Below the pieces are notes generated by a model, which saw only the letters and a program-made list of their open reading frames with translations, had not been told where the DNA came from and did no database searches. The translations under genes and the position numbers were made by a program. A stretch of DNA of 64,000 nt from Dromiciops gliroides (taxonomy: Eukaryota; Chordata; Mammalia; Microbiotheria; Microbiotheriidae). Numbering within the stretch: position 1 is the stretch's first letter; each line of letters opens with the position of its first letter. Location of the stretch: contig NC_057863.1 in assembly GCF_019393635.1 (NCBI RefSeq), positions 1,304,501 to 1,368,500 of the forward strand, in the 5' to 3' direction. Shown piece by piece: positions 21,851 to 64,000 of this stretch.

Positions 21851-23369
21851 CCTCCCCACAGATGTACGGTCCTTGGGTAGAGGTGGGGTGAGGGAATGAG
21901 GGTGTCTGCCCAGCCTCTTCCCTGGCCCCCTGGGGACCCTGTTGGGCTCATATCCCACTGACCCTCAGCAGCTGGTGCTGCCTTGTCCTCCCCTCCCCTG
22001 AATCCCTGCCACGTGGCACTGAGAAGGGTGGTGTCACCCAAAGCTCCAGGGGAACTTCCCCAGCCTGGGGCTTCCCCCTTCCTGGGATGACTCAGAAGGA
22101 CTGGGAGCCGGCCCCAGAAAGTCATCAGTGCTGACAAAGCAGCTGCAGGGAGGAGGCCCCCAGAGCATCCTCTGCGGTTTGACAGCTGGAGGGGGAGCCC
22201 GGGCTGGGTGTCAGGGGCAGGCCTAGCACGGGGCTCCCGAGCCCAAGAGGGATCCAGCAGTGCTGCCTGTCGGGGGCACCGCTGTGTCTGCGGGTCAGGG
22301 CCTCCCCCTTAGGCCGGGGCTCAGCTGAAGCCTCCTGCGGCAGAGCCCAGCACTGGCAGCTGCCCTCCTCCCTTCCCCTTGGTCAGCAGGCCCCCAGAGG
22401 GAGCAGGAGCCGTAGTCACTAAAGCAGCCACATGACCGGGTCTCAGTTTCATCACCTACAGAATGGGCACAGGCTTCTGGGCCTGAGCATCTCCTTCAGA
22501 CCCTCAAAGAGTCCCCAGAGAAACAATGGAGCCCTGGGAGGTCCCTGAGTAAACTGAGCCTGTGAGAGGGGTTTGCCCAGGGTCCAAGAAGGGGTTTAAG
22601 GTAGGGAAGAGCTGTTCTGCTGAGGGCTAGGTCCGGGTTCTCGTCCCAGCTCTGACAGGACTTTGCTGGACAGCCTCCGGAGGACCTGAGCTCGTTTCCT
22701 GCCACAGGCACTTCCCTCACAGCCTCAGTTTCTCCATCTGTGTAATGGGAGAATGATGGCTACAGGCCCTTTCTGATGGGCGGCTGTGATGAGAGCCTCT
22801 GGAAATGGGGCCCTTGATGGACCTGCTGAGTGTGGGAGTGGATCAAGACTCCTGGGAGAGGGCCACCCCCCCTCCTCTGGGGCCCCTCGGCTCCTCTTGG
22901 GACCAGGTGTGTGCAGGACACCCGTGGGCTCTGCAGAAGGAGGCCTGTGGCCCTCCCAGCACACCCAGACAGATAGCGCAGCAGACCACAGCACCAAAGA
23001 TCAGGGGAGGAAACAGAACTGGAAGGGCAGGGTCACTCTTGAGGCCTTGAAGGACCCACCCAGCCCAATTTGCTCCAGGACGCTCTAGTCCTAGCTCTCC
23101 TCTTACTGGTCATCCTTGGGATCATTTCCGGGCATTTCCTGAGTGTGTTCCTCATCTCTGCAACACCATTGTGAATGCCTCAAAGTAGGGACTGAAGATC
23201 AGTTGGCTCATCTTTATGATGGGGTGATCCCTCATTCCTAGAATCGATTGCTCAAGTTTGTTGTTTGCAAAGACTGGGAAGCCCTGGTCAGCAGCTGGTA
23301 GGTACCTTTGGGACAGGGTGGGCTCCTGAGACCATTAGGAATAGAGCCAAGAAACCCACTGCAGAAGGG
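21851..23369. other. No gene seen; weak MIR pieces
   Basis: MIR-like fragments near 22440-22480 ('tctcagtttcatcacctaca') and 22690-22760 ('cctcagtttctccatctgtg'). The remainder is unique-looking. Confidence 0.4.
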
Positions 23370-23540
23370 AGCTTGCTGGAGGGCCCGTGGTCTGGTGGAG
23401 AAGCAGCACAAAAGCCCAAAGGCCTGGGGTCGAGTTCTGCCATTTCAACTCACAAATTGTTTTACCCGGCCAGGTCATGGGTCCTTCCTTGCTGAGCCTC
23501 AGCTATCTCATCTGTAAAATGGGCCAGGAGTGATCCCCCC
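23370..23540 (+). repeat. MIR SINE relic
   Basis: 'ctggtggagaagcagcac' through 'ctcagctatctcatctgtaa' and 'aatgggccaggagtgat' match the MIR order. Confidence 0.65.
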
Positions 23541-23589
23541 CCCCAAGGCTTCCCTAGGCATCCCTAATTCAAGACTGGGTTTCAATAGC

Positions 23590-24130
23590 TCCTTGTGTCT
23601 CTCAACAGCCCGGAAGGAGATGGAGGAGACAGCAGGCCCACATTGACAACCAGACAGAGAATAAGTCGGAGGGTGTCCACAGAGGGGAAGCCTGGAGTGA
23701 GGGGGCTGGGCAAAGCATCTGGGAAGATGAGACTTCAGCTGGGGGGGGGGGGTGGGGAGGAAGAGGGAGAAAGACAGGCCCTGACCAGGGTCAGAGGGGT
23801 GTGGCCAGGGTCACTGGGTCAAAGAGAACTTGTTGGGGAGTGAGGCGATGGGGGGGTGGCAGGTGACTAAGGCTCATGTCAGACACAGGGACATAGGGAG
23901 CCACTGAGGCTCTTGAGGTGGTAGGGGGTGACAGGGTCGGATGGTGCGTCAGAAAGATCGCTGGGGAGGGGGAATGGAGCATGGAGCGGAGGCCACCAGG
24001 CCCCCCAGGTCCCCCAGGGATGGGAAAAACAGATACACAGCCTGGCAGAGCCATGGAGGGACAGGAGAGGGCCAACAAGCCGATCTGTTTGAACATAATG
24101 ACAGCCCCAGCAGGCTTGTAAAGTGATCCC
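23590..24130 (-). repeat. L2 LINE fragment
   Basis: 'gggagccactgaggctcttg' then 'gggggtgacagggtcggatg' matches the antisense of L2 ORF2/3' sequence seen more clearly at 40.6-41.9 kb. Diverged. Confidence 0.5.
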
Positions 24131-24149
24131 CCCACGCACCTCGTCTCAC

Positions 24150-24480
24150 TGGAGCCGAGGCTGCTCCCATGGACCCCGCCGGCCCTGCCGATGATGTCCA
24201 GCTTGGCCCTCAGGGGAGCCGCTGTCTGGCCCCAGAAGCGGAGGAGGAGGCCATGGGGCGGCGAGGTGGGCATTGGGGGTGACAGCGCTCCAGGTGCTGG
24301 AGGTTGGCCGTGGGCACAGCTGAGCACTCCCGTTGGGGGAGGGCGCTGCAATGCTCCAGGTGCTGGAGGCCACTGGGTGGGCCCCCCCGCAGGCACAGGG
24401 GAGCGCCCCGCCCGTGTGGGTGGCGCGGGTGCAGATGCTTCAGGTGGAGCTCATCCCGTGACTCAGAGCCTCACGCCAGA
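24150..24480. repeat. GC-rich segment with a tandem 'gctccaggtgctggagg' unit
   Basis: The 17-mer occurs at 24287 and 24353 (66 bp apart), with a weaker copy 'gcttcaggtgga' at 24437. CpG dinucleotides are frequent. No gene is recognised. Confidence 0.5.
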
Positions 24481-26680
24481 CCTGCCTCTGAAGTGGCGGG
24501 GCCCCAGCCATGGCATCGTCAGTCCGCCAGCCTCTTGTGGCTCAGCCAGTTTTTCCTTCCGCCTCATTCCAGGCGTGACCCTGCACCTGGGCACTGTGCT
24601 TATCCCTATCCTGCCTCCCGGAGGCCAGGCCTCGGCGGGATGTGGGCTTCCCACTGCCAGGCGCCTTGCACTCAGCTCCAGCTGGGGGGTCAGCCCCACG
24701 ATCCGCCGGGGAAGGGGCCAGACTATCCTGCCCAGCCACCAGGCACCCATCCCAGGCAGACGGTAAGGGCCCGCTGAGCCCCAGGGTTGATGCTGGTTGG
24801 GGGGGGAGGGCGCTGGGGGAGCCCTGGGCTGGCTCTCTGCTCCCAGGGCCCCCTGCTCAGTTGGGGCATCTTTCCCAGACGGAGCTGGAGAGATGGACAG
24901 GTTAGTCGGGTCAGTGGGGCCAAGGACAGGAAAGCTTTTCCCCAGAGCTGGGACGAGAACCCAGGCTGGCGCATGGCCCCTGCCCGAGGGCTGTGAGGGG
25001 GGCAGATCCAGGCAGGCCCGGTTGAAATCTGACTCCGAACTTCATTGGGGGCAGGAGGAATTCCTGAGCCAGCTGAAGCTCGATCGCTAGCCAAGCCAAG
25101 CTGGGTAGGTTCAGGGAGGGGCTGGCTCTGCCGTGGGCTGTCCGGGCTTCCAGAAGGGGCAGCTCGCCTGGGCTTGGGGAGCCTGGGCCTTGACACTCAG
25201 TGATTCCTGGGCACTGACTCTGGCCGAGTCAATTAGGTCAGAGGTCTGTATTGGTCCTGGTGACTCAGCAGGCTAATAGCCTCTGGGTCCCACCCAGGTC
25301 GGCAGCCGCCTCCTTCGAATACCTGCCTGACCTGGCTTTGAGGAGCCTGCCTGATGTGGGGGTGGGGAGGCGGCCTCAGAGTCCCGTGGAGCACCTCTGG
25401 CCAGCACAGATGCTGGGGAGGGCCCAAAGAGGTCACCAGACCAAGCCTGTGGCCCCTCTGTTCTCCCGGAATCATCACCCAATCGCTGCAGTGCCTCTGT
25501 TTATTGACCTGAGAAATGGAGCCCAAAGTTCCCAAGGGCTTGTCCAGAGGGCACCCTCTGAGAGAGATTTGAGATCTGTCCATGACTCGGGTGCCTTCGG
25601 GCACCGGTGGGATGGAGGACTTGCAGGGGGTGGGAAGGGGTCACTTGGCACAGCCTGGGCCCCTGCTCCCTCGTGCACCAGGATGGATTAGGAGAACCCG
25701 GTGTGGCCCTTACTCTGCCACTGAGCCTCGGCCAAGGCCCTGGGAGAGTTCCTGCCCCTCTCCAGCCTGTTTCCTCCTCTGAGCTTGGTCCTTCTCAGCT
25801 CCGACTTTGCAGAGATCTCGGATTCCATGGAGATTTTACTGAGGAGGAAGCTGGGCCCAGGCAGATGAAATATGCCCAAGGTCCCACCAGGGAGATGCCG
25901 GCACTGAGATGGGCATCCATACCCACAGTCCTGGCTAGCAGGTTTTGCCCTTCATGGTCTCAGGGCTGGACCTTCCCCTGGCTTGGGGCATCTCCCTCAG
26001 AGGCTCCTGGAAAGCTGGGGGCCGGCTTTCTGTGCTGCCCCTTCCCTCTTGGTGAGCATCTCTGGGCACAGGCCCCACATCCCTGGGGCCTCCTCCTGGC
26101 CCTGGCTCCAGCCAGCCCTGGGATGCTTGGGTAGCATGTGCCACATATCCCAGGCACCTCAGGGTGGGATCTTCAGGGCAGCCTACCAAAGACAAGTCCA
26201 AAATCCCAGAGCCCTGGAGGACGAAGGGTCTGGTCACCCCGATTTTTGCCCACATCTGCCCTTCTACAGCTCAGGCCTCCCTCATTTCTTACCCACCATC
26301 CCTGTGCTGATTGAGGAGCACAAGGGTCTTGCACTGGCCTCATCTCCTGCCCCTGTTCCCCTGGGCCCTACCCAGCCCAGCCTCAGGCTCGATGGCTCTG
26401 TTGCCCCTGGGAGAGCCCTGGCCTCCTTGTTTCCAGGGTCCTCGGGGTGGGCTGCAGAGGCTGTAGCCTTCCTGGCCTGGCAGTTCCAGGCCCAGATGCC
26501 CAAAGCTCCTGGCGGTCTCTTCTCAGGGGAGGCTGGATCAAGGCTGAGCTTCCAACGAGGCTGGGAGCTGTAGGGCCCCCAGCTGGGCTTCCTTCCCGCT
26601 GCGAGCGTCCCTGGTGCCATCGCAGAGGGGGAATGGTGTAAGGCATGCCAGAGGTGTAGCGCTGACAGGCCTGTGATGGT
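24481..26680. other. Immediate upstream region of the first TRPV3 coding exon
   Basis: GC-rich, with MIR-like pieces near 25490-25570 and 25690-25790. It probably contains intron sequence between the non-coding first exon and the first coding exon. I see no convincing TATA box, CpG-island core or donor site that would fix exon 1. Confidence 0.35.
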
Positions 26681-26691
26681 CTTACAGAAAC

Positions 26692-63925
<37,234 letters not shown>

Positions 63926-64000
63926 GTGAGTATGTGCCACGGGCACATGTACTTGTGGGGGAGAGGGGTGGCACACATGGCGATGTGTGTGGGAAAGGAT

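Larger units (their letters stand above)
19982..25267. promoter_or_regulatory. Loose cluster of AP-1 consensus sites upstream of TRPV3
   Basis: TGA(C/G)TCA occurs at 19982-19988, 21405-21411, 22088-22094, 24459-24465 and 25261-25267. That is five sites in 5.3 kb, against about one per 8 kb expected for random sequence. AP-1 is a common activator of keratinocyte genes, and TRPV3 is mainly a keratinocyte channel. Function is inferred from motif density only. Confidence 0.25.

Overview
This is a nuclear genomic window from a mammal, almost certainly a marsupial. It carries one recognisable protein-coding gene, TRPV3, on the plus strand. The marsupial call rests on about two dozen copies of the roughly 150-bp tRNA-derived SINE typical of metatherian genomes (core 'ggggcagctaggtggcgcag' to 'ctgggcaagtcacttaaccc'), its longer MAR1-like relatives, and marsupial-style L1 ORF2 fragments. 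I cannot name the species.

Layout. Positions 1-19.2 kb are transposon-dense and hold no intact gene: endogenous-retrovirus LTRs at 1-803, 14.9-15.5 kb, 16.2-17.5 kb (one LTR inside another) and 17.8-19.1 kb; a long antisense L1 (5.5-10.9 kb) carrying a younger L1, SINEs and a MYL6 retrocopy; and an RPS17 retrocopy inside the 17.8-19.1 kb LTR. Positions 19.2-26.7 kb are more GC-rich and mostly single-copy, with MIR and L2 relics. They should hold the TRPV3 promoter and non-coding first exon, which I could not place. No TRPV1 exon is visible, although TRPV1 lies upstream of TRPV3 in other mammals.

From 26,692 to the window end, eleven consecutive TRPV3 coding exons can be joined with perfect phase and GT/AG borders. 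They encode residues 1 to about 526: N-terminus, ankyrin-repeat domain, linker, S1, S2 and the start of S3. Residue numbering stays in register with human TRPV3 as I recall it. S3 to the C-terminus lie beyond the window. The gene looks functional: no stop, frameshift or bad splice site.

The introns hold most of the remaining structure: a 15.3-kb first coding intron with an exact 53-bp pyrimidine minisatellite, a 9-kb sixth intron nearly filled by an old antisense L1, and a tenth intron bounded by a CT-rich tract near its donor and a GGGGCW tract 45 nt before its acceptor. I found no new multi-gene system. The notable items are an exon-skipped MYL6 retrocopy, several datable nests of insertions, the minisatellite and G-rich intronic tracts, and lineage-specific changes just before TRPV3 S1.
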